Below are positions 10,345-19,810 of a stretch of 64,000 nucleotides of DNA, piece by piece (the stretch's first letter is position 1; every line of letters starts with the position of its first letter). A program made the position numbers and the translations under genes. The stretch is from Haemophilus haemolyticus M19501. Lineage in GTDB: Bacteria > Pseudomonadota > Gammaproteobacteria > Enterobacterales > Pasteurellaceae. Below the pieces are notes generated by a model. That model was given only the letters and a program-made list of their open reading frames with translations. It was not told where the DNA came from and made no database searches. The DNA is taken from positions 124,001-188,000 of the forward strand of contig NZ_AFQO01000003.1 in assembly GCF_000222025.1 (NCBI RefSeq). The letters run 5' to 3'.

Positions 10345-11100
10345 CTAACGATCAACAACAATTGGGCTCATATTAAATAGATAACCATCAAAATTAGGAT
10401 CATCTACATCAGATAATTCAAAAAGTTTTTGCTTAACATTTTCTAAATGTTGCCACATTGCTTTTTTTGCCATTGCAGGATCTTTTCTCTGCAGGGCTGT
10501 AATAATATTCTCATGATCTTGTAACCAAAGGTGACGATAGCTCTGATTTGGAATATGAAGATGTAAACCTTTCCACATTTGACTATTAGTACGAAGATCC
10601 CACAGTGCTTTTTGCATTTGCAAGATAACTTCATTTTGGGTTATTTCTGCTATCGTACGATGAAAATCTTCATCTGCCACATAATCTTCATCACCTTGTT
10701 CAAGTGTATTTCGCTCTCTTGCTAGAATGTCTTTTAATTTAGTAATATCTGCTCTTGTCACTTGTAATGCAGCAAATTCAGCCATACTACTTTCTAATAA
10801 TTGGCGAGCTTGTAAAAGTTCAAAAGGGCCTACATCAACCTTATCTAAAAATTCATCATTACTTGCAGAGCGTTGTGGCAATGCAATCACATACACTCCA
10901 GAACCTTTACGTACTTCAACAAGGTTTTCTAATTCAAGCATAATGATGGCTTCTCGAATGACTGTACGACTTACATCAAAATAATCAGCCAAGTCTCGCT
11001 CTGCAGGTAGTTTATCGCCTATTTTATATTGATGATTATTTAGCTGTTGTTTTAACTCATTTCCTATTTTTTTATAGGATCGCAAGTCATCAATGTTCAT
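10345..11100 (-). CDS. uxuR: UxuR, GntR/FadR-family hexuronate repressor
   Basis: 251 residues. The N-terminal winged helix-turn-helix (GDKLPAERDLADYFDVSRTVIREAI..., residues about 22-52) is typical GntR; the all-helical C-terminal FadR-type ligand domain follows. In enterobacteria UxuR represses hexuronate genes until fructuronate or glucuronate binds. Its position inside the leftward arm implies autoregulation through the boxes at about 15360-15480. ExuR is a close paralogue, so the symbol rests mainly on the neighbourhood. Confidence 0.88.
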   Translation of the reverse strand: MNIDDLRSYKKIGNELKQQLNNHQYKIGDKLPAERDLADYFDVSRTVIREAIIMLELENLVEVRKGSGVYVIALPQRSASNDEFLDKVDVGPFELLQARQLLESSMAEFAALQVTRADITKLKDILARERNTLEQGDEDYVADEDFHRTIAEITQNEVILQMQKALWDLRTNSQMWKGLHLHIPNQSYRHLWLQDHENIITALQRKDPAMAKKAMWQHLENVKQKLFELSDVDDPNFDGYLFNMSPIVVDR

Positions 11101-11115
11101 AAATTTTTCCTAATT

Positions 11116-13491
11116 TTAATCTAATAAACTCAATTTATAGCCTTTAGTGACTGTTTTACCATTAATGATCAATTTTCTACTTTCTTCATTAGGAAGATTA
11201 AAATTAATTTCATTATATTTTGGTAAATAATCACCCGATTTTTCTAAAACAAGTTCAACTGTTTGACTTGTGCATTTTAGATGAATATTAAGTTTCAAAA
11301 ATTTACCCTTTAAATAATCGAAACTTTCACCGTCATCATCAAATAAAGTAATATTTTTCTCTCCTTGATTAATAAAAGGCAGAATTAATAATTGTCTATA
11401 ATTATCAGATAACGTATTTTTATGACCTTTTTTTGCCATTGGAATAATGCTTCCAGCTTTTAAAAATAAAGGAATTTTTTCTAATGGCGCATCAGCTATG
11501 ATTCTTTCGCCGCCATTAAACCATTTGTGTGTGTAATAGTCATACCAACCAACAAAATTTTGTGGTAGATAGACTTCACGTTTTCGCTGGTTAGGTTCAA
11601 CAACAGAAGCGACGAGTAAATCTTCACCTAAAAGATAGTCATCATTTTCTTCAAAGGTATTTTTATCATGTTCGTGATCAAGGAATGTCGGACGCAGTAT
11701 TGGTTCATGTTCATGATGAGCCTTCCATAATGTGTTATATAAATAAGGCATTAATATATAACGTAATTGGATAGCATCACGAATAATATTGATTATTTGT
11801 GGATACATCCAAGGTTCATTAACGGTTTTATCATCATTCCAAGAATGAATAGTGAAACGTGGATGCATTACACCGTTTTGAACCCAACGTGCAAATAACT
11901 CAGGATCTGGTTTATTTCCTGAGAATCCACCTACATCATGTCCAACGTTATAAAGTGCAGAAAGGCTCATACCTAATCCCATTTTGATATTGTAACGTAA
12001 TGTATTCCAACTGGTACGATTATCTCCAGACCAAGTTTGTACATAACGGTTCATTCCAGGTGAGCCAGAACGTGAAATTAAATAAGGACGTTTATTTGGT
12101 GCGTACTCTAATTGAGCTTCATAGGAAGCTTTCATCATTAATAATGGTTGTAGTGGGCGCAATAATTTTATTGGCATACCTTCACCGAAATAATGGCATT
12201 TTGCGTAGTTGTCCCACACTTCAAATTCATTATTATCATTCCAAGTAGCATCAATGCCGTAATCGAGTAATTGTTGTTTTACATTCTTTTTCCACCAATT
12301 CACCGTGTCTATATTGGTAAAATCTAAATGAGAACCTTCATCATCCCAGAACATAGATTTTTCAGGATTATTTGATTCAGAATCCTTAATGAATAATCCA
12401 AGTTTTTCCACTTCTTGATAACGTGGATGATCTAGTAATAAACATGGTTTAATGTTTGCAGCTAACTTCATTCCTGCATTCTGAAAATATTTTGTCATTT
12501 CTTTCGGTGTTGGAATTTTGTCATAATTCCAGTTGAAAACATAACGCTTCCCATTTATGGAGGTATAACCTGAAGAGAGCTGGAATGAATCACAAGGAAT
12601 ATCATGCTCATTACATAAATTTACAAATTTTTTTAGTTGTTCTTGGGCATCAGGTGCATCGGTATAGTACATAGTTGAACCACTATAACCTAAGCTCCAT
12701 TTTGGACCAAAAATAGTACCTCCCGTAAGGCGACAATATTTTTTTGTTACATCAAGTATTTGGGGACCTAGAATAACGTAGTAATCTAGATCTCCATCCT
12801 CAGCTTTATAGTTACGATAGTAAGAATGATAATTGTCAATTTCACTACCTAAGGTAAACCAACAAGGCGCAAGATTATCGTAATATAGCCCATAACTTAC
12901 TTCAGGAGTATGTGTAATATAGAATGGAATGTGTTTATAAAGAGGATCTGTATGTTCAGCATTATAGCCCATTGCATCAATATTACGCATTTCAAAGCGA
13001 CGTCCGTGGCGATTTAGATTTCCTGTTTTTTCACCGAGTCCATAATAATGTTCTTGAATATCTCGTTGTAAATAATGAGAAATGGTAGTATTTGAAATAC
13101 CCATCAAATAGGCACCAGTTTGCCGGTCTTTAAATAATGGTTTCCATTTATCACCGTGTTTATATTCCCATTCTAGATAGAGTGGTTGATGAATTGTTAC
13201 TTTTAAAAGTGCGGTTGATATTTCAAGCGTTTTTTCTGTTTGCTTTACTTCATAATCAGGGCAGGAAAACCCTTCTAACGACCATTTATCACGACCTTGC
13301 CAATCTACATCTGATTGATTTGGTGTAATAGCCCAGGTATGAGGGACGTTAAATTCCTTATTCTTTGTAAATGCCACGCGTAATAAATCATTTTCTAACA
13401 CGAAAATATGCATTTGATAACTGTGATCGCAGGCAATATCAATGCGATGATTATGATTTTCTACAAATTGCCAATTTTTAATCGTTTTCAT
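11116..13491 (-). CDS. GH31 family glycoside hydrolase (alpha-glucosidase-like), cytoplasmic
   Basis: 791 residues with no signal peptide, so it should act on an imported sugar. The GH31 barrel is recognisable: TWNDNNEF holds the expected catalytic aspartate nucleophile, WSGDNRTSW holds the acid/base aspartate, and NVGHDVGGFSG and HPRFTIHSW are further active-site motifs. GH31 includes alpha-glucosidases, alpha-xylosidases and related retaining enzymes. The nucleophile motif reads WNDNNE rather than the KTDFGE type of YicI xylosidases, so alpha-glucosidase-like is the better guess. It sits between uxuR (15 nt gap) and the TRAP permease (21 nt gap), suggesting it frees a uronate or other sugar from an alpha-linked glycoside. 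I recall a different gene (a zinc alcohol dehydrogenase) here in strain Rd. One uptake signal core lies inside (13207). Confidence 0.85.
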   Translation of the reverse strand: MKTIKNWQFVENHNHRIDIACDHSYQMHIFVLENDLLRVAFTKNKEFNVPHTWAITPNQSDVDWQGRDKWSLEGFSCPDYEVKQTEKTLEISTALLKVTIHQPLYLEWEYKHGDKWKPLFKDRQTGAYLMGISNTTISHYLQRDIQEHYYGLGEKTGNLNRHGRRFEMRNIDAMGYNAEHTDPLYKHIPFYITHTPEVSYGLYYDNLAPCWFTLGSEIDNYHSYYRNYKAEDGDLDYYVILGPQILDVTKKYCRLTGGTIFGPKWSLGYSGSTMYYTDAPDAQEQLKKFVNLCNEHDIPCDSFQLSSGYTSINGKRYVFNWNYDKIPTPKEMTKYFQNAGMKLAANIKPCLLLDHPRYQEVEKLGLFIKDSESNNPEKSMFWDDEGSHLDFTNIDTVNWWKKNVKQQLLDYGIDATWNDNNEFEVWDNYAKCHYFGEGMPIKLLRPLQPLLMMKASYEAQLEYAPNKRPYLISRSGSPGMNRYVQTWSGDNRTSWNTLRYNIKMGLGMSLSALYNVGHDVGGFSGNKPDPELFARWVQNGVMHPRFTIHSWNDDKTVNEPWMYPQIINIIRDAIQLRYILMPYLYNTLWKAHHEHEPILRPTFLDHEHDKNTFEENDDYLLGEDLLVASVVEPNQRKREVYLPQNFVGWYDYYTHKWFNGGERIIADAPLEKIPLFLKAGSIIPMAKKGHKNTLSDNYRQLLILPFINQGEKNITLFDDDGESFDYLKGKFLKLNIHLKCTSQTVELVLEKSGDYLPKYNEINFNLPNEESRKLIINGKTVTKGYKLSLLD

Positions 13492-13512
13492 ATTATTTTC
13501 CTAATGCGTGAA

Positions 13513-14814
13513 TTAATAACCTAATAATATTTGTGGTAACGCTAAACTTAATGATGGAATGTAAGCTACTAATAAGAGTGTTAAGATTAAAACTGCATAG
13601 AATGGTAGTAGCGGTTTAATAACTTGATTAATTTTCACTCCGCCAACAGAACATCCGATAAATAATGCGCTACCAACAGGTGGTGTACAGATACCGATAG
13701 AAAGGTTGAAAGCCATTAATATACCGAAGTGAACAGGATCCATGCCTAATTCAGTCACAATAGGTAAGAAAATTGGTGTGAAGATAAGCAATGCTGGTGT
13801 CATATCCATAAATACACCCACAACTAATAAAATGATGTTGATGATTAGAAGTATGATAATTGGGTTATCTGAGACGTTTAATAATGCATCACTAATAGTG
13901 TAAGGAATATCTGCATTTGCCATTGCCCATGACATTCCCATTGATGTACCGATTAATAGTAGTACGATTGCAGTTGTAACAACCGAATCTAAAATGATCT
14001 TTGGTAATTCTTTGATGGTCACTTCGCGATAGAACACGACAGCAAGAATTAATGTGTAGACTACAGCGAACGCTGAAGCTTCTGTTGCAGTGAAGATGCC
14101 ACCAATGATACCTCCCATTATAACGATGATTAAACCAAGGCTTGGTAATGCATCAAGCGTCTTTTTCATCGCTTCTGAGCGAGTTGGTTTTGGTGATATT
14201 GGGTATTTTCTTTTTTTCGCAATGATGGCAACAACAATCATGATTGATAAGCCCATCAAAATTCCTGGAATGTAACCTGCAAGGAATAATGCACCAATAG
14301 ATGTTCCTCCAGAAATTAATGAATAAACGATAAAGGTATTACTTGGCGGAATAAGTAGTCCAGTTGGGCAAGAGGCAATATTTACTGCAGCGGAAAAAGC
14401 AGGATCATATCCTTCTTTCTTTTGTAAAGGTGACATAATCCCACCCATTGCTGCTCCTGATGCTACAGCTGAACCTGAAATTGAACCAAACATCATATTT
14501 GCGAGTACGTTCACGTGTGCTAGAGATCCAGGTAAGCGACCACCGATGACTTTAGCAAATTCAATTAACCGCATAGCAATACCGCCACGATTCATAATAT
14601 TGCCCGCTAAGATGAAAAAAGGAATGGCGAGTAGTGAAAAGCTATCTAATCCAGATGCCATTTTTTGCGAAATAACAGCAATAGCAGCATCAAAAGGAAT
14701 AGAAAGCATAATAGTAAGCAGTGAGGCAATTCCAATTGAAAATGAAATTGGTACACCAATAAAAAGTAGGACAAAGAAACTTGAGCTAAGCACAATAATA
14801 TTGGACCATTCCAT
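13513..14814 (-). CDS. TRAP transporter large permease subunit (DctM/SiaM type)
   Basis: 433 residues with about twelve hydrophobic segments and the DctM-family pattern, including GVPISFSIGIASLL near the N-terminus and FGSISGSAVASGAAMGG around residue 120. Together with the small permease and the periplasmic binding protein it forms a sodium-driven secondary transporter. From the catabolic genes around it the substrate is probably a hexuronate or hexuronate glycoside. Its start lies 1 nt from the stop of the small permease, indicating translational coupling. Confidence 0.93.
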   Translation of the reverse strand: MEWSNIIVLSSSFFVLLFIGVPISFSIGIASLLTIMLSIPFDAAIAVISQKMASGLDSFSLLAIPFFILAGNIMNRGGIAMRLIEFAKVIGGRLPGSLAHVNVLANMMFGSISGSAVASGAAMGGIMSPLQKKEGYDPAFSAAVNIASCPTGLLIPPSNTFIVYSLISGGTSIGALFLAGYIPGILMGLSIMIVVAIIAKKRKYPISPKPTRSEAMKKTLDALPSLGLIIVIMGGIIGGIFTATEASAFAVVYTLILAVVFYREVTIKELPKIILDSVVTTAIVLLLIGTSMGMSWAMANADIPYTISDALLNVSDNPIIILLIINIILLVVGVFMDMTPALLIFTPIFLPIVTELGMDPVHFGILMAFNLSIGICTPPVGSALFIGCSVGGVKINQVIKPLLPFYAVLILTLLLVAYIPSLSLALPQILLGY

Positions 14815-14815
14815 T

Positions 14816-15337
14816 TTATTCTCCTTGATTATCTGAAAGCGGTGATGATTTAAGATTCAAATGATGAAAGTTATCTATAATATCTCTTAAAAGGTAAATC
14901 AGCATAAAGAAACCACTTAAAGGAATTGCGAGATAAACTAATCCCATTTGGATACCTAAGACAGGTGATATTTGCCCATTGTTTACAGTGTCTATTACCA
15001 AGTTGCCTCCCCCATAGCACATAATCATTGTTGCAAAAGCCACGCTGATTAAATTAATTACAAGTTGTAATCGATGTTGAAGGTTGGGTGAGTGTTCGAA
15101 TTTGCTGACTAGAAGATCGATCGCTAGGTGTTTCTTTTGACCAAGAGCATAAGCTGCGCCCATTAAGCCCACCCAAATAAAGAGAAATCTAGCTATTTCA
15201 TCTGTATAAGTGCTAGGTGTATTTAATAAATAACGAGATAACACCTGCCAAACTACGCAACACACTAGAAATGAACTTAAAGCTACACAAATCGTTGATA
15301 ATGCCCAATTCATAATAGATATAAATTTATTCATCAT
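14816..15337 (-). CDS. TRAP transporter small permease subunit (DctQ type)
   Basis: 173 residues with four predicted membrane segments and the DctQ-type motif YTDEIARFLFIWVGLMGAA (residues about 40-60). It is the first gene of the leftward arm, just downstream of the shared control region. A second ATG follows directly (MMNK), so the start is uncertain by one codon; an AAGGAAC ribosome binding site precedes both. Confidence 0.92.
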   Translation of the reverse strand: MMNKFISIMNWALSTICVALSSFLVCCVVWQVLSRYLLNTPSTYTDEIARFLFIWVGLMGAAYALGQKKHLAIDLLVSKFEHSPNLQHRLQLVINLISVAFATMIMCYGGGNLVIDTVNNGQISPVLGIQMGLVYLAIPLSGFFMLIYLLRDIIDNFHHLNLKSSPLSDNQGE

Positions 15338-15359
15338 AGGTTCCTTATGTTATTAACTT

Positions 15360-15378
15360 AAGTTGGTGAACCAATTTT
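15360..15378 (-). promoter_or_regulatory. UxuR-like operator upstream of the leftward hexuronate arm
   Basis: The core TTGGTGAACCAA (15363-15374) with A/T flanks resembles the enterobacterial UxuR/ExuR consensus AAATTGGTATACCAATTT. It lies about 22 nt upstream of the TRAP small permease start. A weak leftward promoter (TTGTCA at about 15396-15401 and an A/T-rich -10 17 nt on) would put the box over the transcription start. Confidence 0.6.
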
Positions 15379-15415
15379 GTGTGTTTTTTTATTTTTGACA
15401 AGTTTTTTTATTTAA

Positions 15416-15437
15416 AAATGTGATCTGGATCACCAAT
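15416..15437. promoter_or_regulatory. CRP-cAMP binding site in the divergent hexuronate control region
   Basis: TGTGATCTGGATCACC (15419-15434) matches TGTGA-N6-TCACA at 9 of 10 positions. Its centre, 15426.5, is about 61.5 bp upstream of the rightward start inferred near 15488, the textbook class I distance. This suggests glucose-type catabolite control of at least the dctP-kdgK-uxaC-eda arm. Confidence 0.8.
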
Positions 15438-15451
15438 TTAAAATAATTGGA

Positions 15452-15481
15452 TTGACCACATTAAATTTGTTGGTCTATTAT
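15452..15481 (+). promoter_or_regulatory. Inferred promoter of the rightward hexuronate arm with overlapping UxuR half-boxes
   Basis: TTGACC (15452-15457) and TATTAT (15476-15481), spaced 18 bp, form a plausible sigma-70 promoter. TTGGTCTATTA (15470-15480), which resembles half of a UxuR box, overlaps the -10, and another TTGG-ACCA pair lies at 15447-15457. Repressor bound here would exclude RNA polymerase. Assigned by eye. Confidence 0.5.
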
Positions 15482-15542
15482 CTTTATAACATCCGAGCTG
15501 TTAGAGGATTAGTCTTTAATTTACTTATTATGGAGATGCCTT

Positions 15543-16535
15543 ATGCAAATCAAAAAACATATGCTTTCTTGCGCTTTAACGCTGGCGTTGTCTGCTGGAG
15601 TTGCTTTCTCAGCTTCTGCTAAAACCGTATTAAAATTAAGTCATAACAATGACAAAACTCATCCTGTTCATATTTCAATGCAGTATATGGCAGATGAAGT
15701 AAAAAAATTAACTAATGGAGAAGTGGTGATCCGCATTTATCCAAATAGCCAATTAGGCAGCCAGCGTGAATCAATGGAACTATTACAAGCAGGTTCTCTT
15801 GATATGGCAAAATCAAATGCGAGTGAATTGGAGGCCTTTGAGCCTTCTTATGGCGCATATAATATCCCGTATCTTTTTCATGATGTGAACCATTACTATC
15901 GTGTTTTACTTGATCCTGCGGTAGGGCAAAAAATCCTTGATTCATCAAAAGGAAAGGGGTTCGTTGGTTTAACTTATTATGATGGTGGCGCACGTAGTTT
16001 CTATGCTGCTAAACCAATCCAGTCTCCTGAAGATTTAAAAGGTATGAAAATTCGTGTTCAACCAAGCCCAACCGCAGTTGAAATGATCAAATTGATGGGC
16101 GCAAATCCAACACCATTAGCTTATGGTGAACTCTATACAGCGTTGCAACAAAAAGTAGTCGATGGAGCTGAAAATAATGAAACAGCTTTAACATTAGCAC
16201 GTCATGGTGAGGTTGCGAAATACTTTAGTCGTGATGAACACACAATGATTCCTGATGTGTTGGTAATAGGTCAAAAATCTTGGGACAAATTAACACCAGA
16301 CCAACAACAGGCTCTCAAGAAAGCTGCTGATGATTCTATGATGTATCATAAAGATTTATGGCAAAAAATGATTGCTGAAACGACTCAAGAAGCAAAAGAT
16401 AAATTGGGTGTAACTTTTGTTGAAGTTGATAAAAAGCCGTTTATTGATGCAACAAAGAATATGCATGATGCTGCTAAATCAAATCCTTTACTTAAGGAAT
16501 ATATTGAACGTATTGATAGTTTAGCAACTAAATAA
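15543..16535 (+). CDS. TRAP transporter periplasmic substrate-binding protein (DctP family)
   Basis: 330 residues with a clear signal peptide (LSCALTLALSAGVAFSASA, cleavage before KTVLKLSHN). The DctP fold is shown by the family motif GLTYYDGGARSFYA, the substrate-binding arginine in KGMKIRVQPSP, and VDGAENNETAL. It binds the substrate in the periplasm for the two permease subunits encoded on the other arm. Split of one transporter across divergent arms fits common control from 15338-15542. Substrate inferred from context as a hexuronate. Confidence 0.93.
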   Translation: MQIKKHMLSCALTLALSAGVAFSASAKTVLKLSHNNDKTHPVHISMQYMADEVKKLTNGEVVIRIYPNSQLGSQRESMELLQAGSLDMAKSNASELEAFEPSYGAYNIPYLFHDVNHYYRVLLDPAVGQKILDSSKGKGFVGLTYYDGGARSFYAAKPIQSPEDLKGMKIRVQPSPTAVEMIKLMGANPTPLAYGELYTALQQKVVDGAENNETALTLARHGEVAKYFSRDEHTMIPDVLVIGQKSWDKLTPDQQQALKKAADDSMMYHKDLWQKMIAETTQEAKDKLGVTFVEVDKKPFIDATKNMHDAAKSNPLLKEYIERIDSLATK

Positions 16536-16546
16536 TTTGCATTGAG

Positions 16547-16573
16547 AAGGGTAGGCGTTTTCGCATACCCTTT
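16547..16573 (+). terminator. Hairpin between dctP and kdgK, possible attenuator
   Basis: AAGGGTAGGCG and CGCATACCCTT pair around a TTTT loop with one mismatch. Only a short T run follows, so termination is probably partial, which would leave the binding protein mRNA more abundant than the downstream enzyme genes. Confidence 0.5.
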
Positions 16574-16587
16574 ACTTTGGGGCGAAT

Positions 16588-17532
16588 ATGAAAAAAATAG
16601 CATTTATCGGCGAGTGTATGATTGAGCTCAATGGGAAACCCTTTGCGGAAATGTGGCAAAGTTATGGTGGTGATACCTTAAATTCTGCAACTTATCTTAG
16701 CCGAGTAAGTTCATCAAAAGAGATTCAAGTTCATTATGTCTCTGCATTAGGAACTGATAATTTAAGTAAACAAATGCTTAAATATTGGCAAGCTGATGGC
16801 ATCCAAACAAATTGGGTTTTACAGGATGAACAGCATCAACCAGGTCTTTATCTAATCCAATTAGATGCTCAAGGCGAACGCACGTTCCTTTATTGGCGTA
16901 ATCAATCTGCAGCACATTATATGGTTCAACATCCTGATTTTGCTAAGGTTATTGCAGAACTTCAGCAAGTTGATGTGATTTATTTAAGTGGTATTTCATT
17001 AGCAATCTTACCGAAAAATGACCGCACTTTTTTAATTGAACAATTATCTTCTTTAGCTAAAAAAGGCACAGAAATTGTTTTTGATAGTAATTATCGCCCT
17101 GCACTTTGGGGTTCATTAGAAGAAACTCAAGATTGTTATTTGCAGCTTTTGCCTAGTGTCAATATAGCTTTGGTGACTTTTGATGATGAACAAGAATTAT
17201 GGAAAGATAAAACATCTAGGGATACTTTAGAGCGATTACATAAAATTGGTATATCAAAAGTGATTGTGAAGTGCGGTAAGAATGGTGCTATTTTTTCAGA
17301 TAGATATTTATCTCAATATGGGCAAGTGATACCTGAACCTATTTTAAATGTAGTGGATACAACCTCTGCTGGTGATTCTTTTAATGCTGGATTTCTGAAC
17401 GGTTATTTACGAAATAAATCTCTCGAAATTTGTTGTCAGCAAGGCAATCGTATTGCTGGCATCGTCATTCAGCATAAAGGTGCGATTATAGATAAAGTCG
17501 CAACTTCTCATCTTCAATCTGAATTTAATTAA
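16588..17532 (+). CDS. kdgK: KdgK, 2-keto-3-deoxygluconate kinase (PfkB family)
   Basis: 314 residues, the usual size. PfkB-family features are the N-terminal GECMIELNG and the C-terminal DTTSAGDSFNAGF with its catalytic aspartate. It phosphorylates KDG to KDPG, which eda then splits. It carries two uptake signal cores (17021, 17269). Its TAA overlaps the 3' side of the region before the next gene, which has its own ribosome binding site. Confidence 0.94.
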   Translation: MKKIAFIGECMIELNGKPFAEMWQSYGGDTLNSATYLSRVSSSKEIQVHYVSALGTDNLSKQMLKYWQADGIQTNWVLQDEQHQPGLYLIQLDAQGERTFLYWRNQSAAHYMVQHPDFAKVIAELQQVDVIYLSGISLAILPKNDRTFLIEQLSSLAKKGTEIVFDSNYRPALWGSLEETQDCYLQLLPSVNIALVTFDDEQELWKDKTSRDTLERLHKIGISKVIVKCGKNGAIFSDRYLSQYGQVIPEPILNVVDTTSAGDSFNAGFLNGYLRNKSLEICCQQGNRIAGIVIQHKGAIIDKVATSHLQSEFN

Positions 17533-17543
17533 TGGAGTTTACT

Positions 17544-18389
17544 ATGAATATTGCAGCAAACCATAACTTAGAAAATAAGCTAATTGTAATCACGGGGGCT
17601 GGTGGAGTGTTATGTTCATTTCTAGCCAAGCAGTTAGCACATACTAAAGCTAATATTGCCCTGTTAGATTTGAATTTCGAGGCAGCAGACAAAGCAGCAA
17701 AAGAAATTAACCAATCAGGTGGAAAAGCAAAAGCTTATAAAACTAATGTGTTAGAACTTGAAAATATTAAAGAAGTGCGTGATCAAATAGCTATTGATTT
17801 TGGCACTTGTGATATTTTAATTAATGGTGCTGGTGGGAATAATCCAAAAGCGACAACAGATAATGAGTTCCATCAATTTGATTTAAATGAAACGACGAGA
17901 ACATTCTTTGATTTAGATAAATCTGGTATAGAATTTGTATTCAATCTCAATTATTTAGGTTCATTATTACCAACTCAAGTTTTTGCAAAAGATATGCTTG
18001 GTAAACAAGGGGCAAATATTATTAATATTTCTAGTATGAATGCCTTTACACCACTTACAAAGATACCTGCTTACTCTGGTGCAAAAGCTGCAATCAGTAA
18101 TTTTACTCAATGGCTTGCTGTATATTTCTCAAAAGTTGGTATTCGTTGTAATGCTATCGCACCAGGGTTTTTAGTTAGTAATCAAAACCGCGCTTTATTA
18201 TTTGATACTGAAGGAAAACCAACAGATAGAGCAAATAAAATTCTAACTAACACACCAATGGGGCGTTTTGGTGAGCCAGAAGAATTACTAGGTGCATTAC
18301 TTTTCTTAATAGATGAGCATTATTCTGCTTTTGTCAATGGGGTAGTTTTACCTGTTGATGGTGGTTTTTCTGCGTATAGTGGAGTATAG
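17544..18389 (+). CDS. Short-chain dehydrogenase, probable fructuronate reductase (UxuB substitute)
   Basis: 281 residues from the ATG at 17544, chosen because GGAG lies 6 nt ahead; an in-frame ATG 12 nt upstream is less likely. The SDR catalytic motif YSGAK with the upstream ISSMNAF serine is clear. The nucleotide-binding motif is ITGAGGVLC rather than TGxxxGxG. The regulon otherwise lacks the reductase between fructuronate (UxaC product) and mannonate (UxuA substrate), and classical UxuB is a larger unrelated-size dehydrogenase, so this protein most likely fills that step. The function is inferred from context. Confidence 0.8.
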   Translation: MNIAANHNLENKLIVITGAGGVLCSFLAKQLAHTKANIALLDLNFEAADKAAKEINQSGGKAKAYKTNVLELENIKEVRDQIAIDFGTCDILINGAGGNNPKATTDNEFHQFDLNETTRTFFDLDKSGIEFVFNLNYLGSLLPTQVFAKDMLGKQGANIINISSMNAFTPLTKIPAYSGAKAAISNFTQWLAVYFSKVGIRCNAIAPGFLVSNQNRALLFDTEGKPTDRANKILTNTPMGRFGEPEELLGALLFLIDEHYSAFVNGVVLPVDGGFSAYSGV

Positions 18390-18398
18390 GGGGATTAA

Positions 18399-19802
18399 AT
18401 GAAACAATTTATGGATGAAGATTTTCTTCTTTCAACAGATACAGCAAAAATTCTCTATCATGATTATGCAAAACATAAACCTATTTTTGATTATCACTGT
18501 CATTTAAATCCAAGAGAAGTGGCGGAAAATCGTCAATTTAATGATTTAGCTGAAATTTGGCTAGAGGGTGATCACTACAAATGGAGAGCTTTGCGTACAG
18601 CTGGAATACCAGAAGAATTGATTACAGGGAAGGCTACTAACTATCAAAAATATTTGGCTTGGGCGAAAACAGTTCCCCTTTGTATTGGTAATCCAATTTA
18701 TCACTGGACACATTTAGAATTACGTCGCCCTTTTGGTATAACCAATATGTTATTTAATCCACAAAATGCGGAAAAAATTTGGAATCAATGTAATGAAATG
18801 TTGCAACAACCTGAATTTTCTGCGCGAGGCATTATGCAGAAAATGAACGTGAAATTAGTGGGGACAACAGATGATCCCATTGATTCTTTGCAATATCATC
18901 AAGCAATCAAGAATGATGAAAGTTTTGATATTGATGTGGTACCAAGTTGGCGACCTGATAAAGTATTTAAAATTGAGTTGCCGCAATTTAATGATTACCT
19001 TGTACAGTTAAGTGAAATTGCAGATGTAGATATTTATACGTTTGCAGATTTACAAAAAGCGTTGTTAAAACGTCTTGAATATTTTGATGCTCAAGGTTGT
19101 AAATCTGCTGATCATGGTATGGAAATTGTCCGTTTTTCAGCTATTCCAGATGAATCAGTATTGAATAGTATTTTACAAAAACGTTTGCAAAATCAACCGC
19201 TCTTGGAAGAAGAAGTTGCTCAATTTAGTACGGCCATTTTAGTGTGGTTGGCTTCGGAATATTGTAAACGTAACTGGGTAATGCAAATGCATATTGGTGC
19301 AATACGTAACAATAATAGTCGAATGTTTGCTTTACTCGGTGCAGATAGTGGCTTTGATTCCATTGGTGATCGAACTTATGTTGAGCCCCTCTCTCGTTTG
19401 TTAGATGCAATGGATAGGAAAAATCAATTGCCTAAAACTATTTTGTATTGTTTAAATCCTCGAGACAATGAAATGATTGCTAGTATGATCGGAAACTTTC
19501 AAGGCGATGGTATTGCAGGCAAAATACAGTTTGGTTCTGGATGGTGGTTTAATGATCAAAAAGACGGAATGGAACGTCAGTTACAACAGCTTTCTCAATT
19601 AGGGTTACTCAGTCAATTTGTTGGAATGCTAACTGATTCACGTAGTTTTTTATCTTACACTCGCCATGAGTATTTCCGCCGTATTTTATGTGAAATGATT
19701 GGCGGATGGGTTGAAAAAGGTGAAGCTCCAAATGACATTTCATTACTGGGTAAAATGATTGAAGATATTTGTTTCAACAATGCAAAAAATTATTTTAAAT
19801 AG
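18399..19802 (+). CDS. uxaC: UxaC, uronate isomerase
   Basis: 467 residues, close to the 470 of E. coli UxaC. The amidohydrolase-like signature [16 protein letters not shown] (near residues 29-44) and the later [12 protein letters not shown] and YCLNPRDNE motifs are typical. It converts glucuronate to fructuronate (and galacturonate to tagaturonate). It lies 9 nt after the dehydrogenase and 8 nt before eda, so it is within the same transcript. Confidence 0.95.
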   Translation: MKQFMDEDFLLSTDTAKILYHDYAKHKPIFDYHCHLNPREVAENRQFNDLAEIWLEGDHYKWRALRTAGIPEELITGKATNYQKYLAWAKTVPLCIGNPIYHWTHLELRRPFGITNMLFNPQNAEKIWNQCNEMLQQPEFSARGIMQKMNVKLVGTTDDPIDSLQYHQAIKNDESFDIDVVPSWRPDKVFKIELPQFNDYLVQLSEIADVDIYTFADLQKALLKRLEYFDAQGCKSADHGMEIVRFSAIPDESVLNSILQKRLQNQPLLEEEVAQFSTAILVWLASEYCKRNWVMQMHIGAIRNNNSRMFALLGADSGFDSIGDRTYVEPLSRLLDAMDRKNQLPKTILYCLNPRDNEMIASMIGNFQGDGIAGKIQFGSGWWFNDQKDGMERQLQQLSQLGLLSQFVGMLTDSRSFLSYTRHEYFRRILCEMIGGWVEKGEAPNDISLLGKMIEDICFNNAKNYFK

Positions 19803-19810
19803 GGAAAATT

